A stretch of 64,000 nt of DNA from Salinimicrobium nanhaiense (GTDB taxonomy: Bacteria; Bacteroidota; Bacteroidia; Flavobacteriales; Flavobacteriaceae). Both the position numbers and the translations under genes were made by a program. Below are positions 63,525 through 64,000 of this stretch, piece after piece (positions within the stretch are counted from its first letter, which is position 1; every line of letters begins with the position of its first letter). Where the stretch lies: positions 62,001 to 126,000 of the forward strand of contig JAAVJQ010000009.1 of NCBI GenBank assembly GCA_012038135.1. Direction: 5' to 3'. The notes under the pieces are model-generated. The model was not told where the DNA came from. It saw only the letters and a program-made list of their open reading frames with translations, and made no database searches.

Positions 63525-64000
63525 ATGCAATTAAGCCATAATGAAGAAAATAATTTCTCCCTTACTCGTTTTGAATCGATGCTGAAGACGAATGATGTAT
63601 TGTTTTTTGACTCTGAGGAGTTCGAGAACATTATTCATTACTATTTAGAGAACGGAAAAATTGCGCTTGCCAAAAAAGCTGTAAAGCTGGGACTTTCTCA
63701 ACACCCTACCTCGGTTAACCTAAAGTTGCTGAGGGTGGAGATCCTTGTCTTTGAAGATAAACTGGACCAGGCAGAAAATATACTCGACGAAATTTACGAT
63801 CTGGAATCTTCCAACGAAGAGATCTATATCCAGAAAGCTAATATACTTTCGAAAAAGGACCTGCATCAGGAAGCTATTCATATGCTGGAAACAGCTTTGG
63901 ACCTTACCTATGATGAAGCCGATGTTTATTCCCTTTTAGGAATGGAATACCTGTTCCTTGAAGATTTCGAAAATGCGAAGCAAAATTTCATGAAATGTCT
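63525..64000 (+). CDS. TPR-repeat protein, 5' part (runs off the window)
   Basis: 158 codons are visible from the ATG at 63525 (MQLSHNEENNFSLTRFESML) with no stop before the window end. Helical repeats of TPR type, for example ILVFEDKLDQAENILDEIYD and ANILSKKDLHQEAIHMLETA. No signal peptide, so cytosolic. A gene of this start commonly follows the aminotransferase in Flavobacteria, as far as I recall. Partner proteins unknown. Confidence 0.85.
   Translation, partial: MQLSHNEENNFSLTRFESMLKTNDVLFFDSEEFENIIHYYLENGKIALAKKAVKLGLSQHPTSVNLKLLRVEILVFEDKLDQAENILDEIYDLESSNEEIYIQKANILSKKDLHQEAIHMLETALDLTYDEADVYSLLGMEYLFLEDFENAKQNFMKC

Overview
The window looks like a chromosome segment of a marine-type member of the Flavobacteriaceae (Bacteroidetes). 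Evidence from the sequence: SusC/SusD pair, gliding-motility lipoprotein GldI, a type IX secretion (T9SS) sorting domain, a DUF3810 zincin, the flavobacterial -7 promoter motif TAnnTTTG ahead of several genes, AT-rich leaders without clear Shine-Dalgarno sites, and frequent TTG/GTG starts. The genus is not resolved.

Region 1 (about 1-9.7 kb) is a decaying integrative conjugative element (ICE). It holds a Cys-rich copper-binding-like protein, a C-terminal scrap probably of traJ, intact traK-traM-traN, a frameshifted lipoprotein gene, the divergent mobA-mobB-mobC cluster (DNA-binding accessory protein, relaxase, coupling ATPase), radC and ssb. Between mobA and radC lie two identical 13-bp dyads exactly 42 bp apart and a perfect 13-bp hairpin. 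I read these as a candidate oriT/mob control region. Diverged copies of the hairpin core recur at 9.67 kb and 22.9 kb.

Region 2 (9.7-19.4 kb) is an intact metabolic and uptake block on the minus strand. hutH-hutU perform the first two steps of histidine degradation. Upstream is a four-gene array, HYC_CC_PP protein - SusC - SusD - PepSY membrane protein, which I infer to be a TonB-dependent uptake locus, possibly for a chelated metal.

Region 3 (19.4-25.9 kb) is a second mobile-DNA graveyard: a broken tyrosine recombinase, a frameshifted STAS-like gene, several tiny ORFs, three copies of a structured ~60-bp repeat, an intact tyrosine integrase with five 11-bp tandem repeats upstream, and a 44-nt 3' fragment of a CAT-anticodon tRNA. 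The fragment is probably the right attachment site of an island. No intact tRNA partner is visible in the window, so the island may extend left through regions 1 and 2 and beyond the window edge.

Region 4 (25.9-64 kb) is mostly core genome: DUF488, universal stress protein, PAS histidine kinase, aldo/keto reductase, hisS, MacB-type permease, ndk, a DHH phosphoesterase overlapping gldI, a cyclophilin-FKBP fusion, a 1327-residue secreted nuclease with a T9SS signal, pepD, DUF3810, two amidohydrolases, a TrmH-type methyltransferase, a Ste24-type protease, spoT-fur-purA, a glycosyltransferase, an App1-type phosphatase, an OstA/LptA-like protein, a class III aminotransferase and a truncated TPR gene. 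It also contains a 226-bp MITE-like element with 16-bp terminal inverted repeats and a 5-bp target duplication, and a REP-like array with a ~51-bp period.
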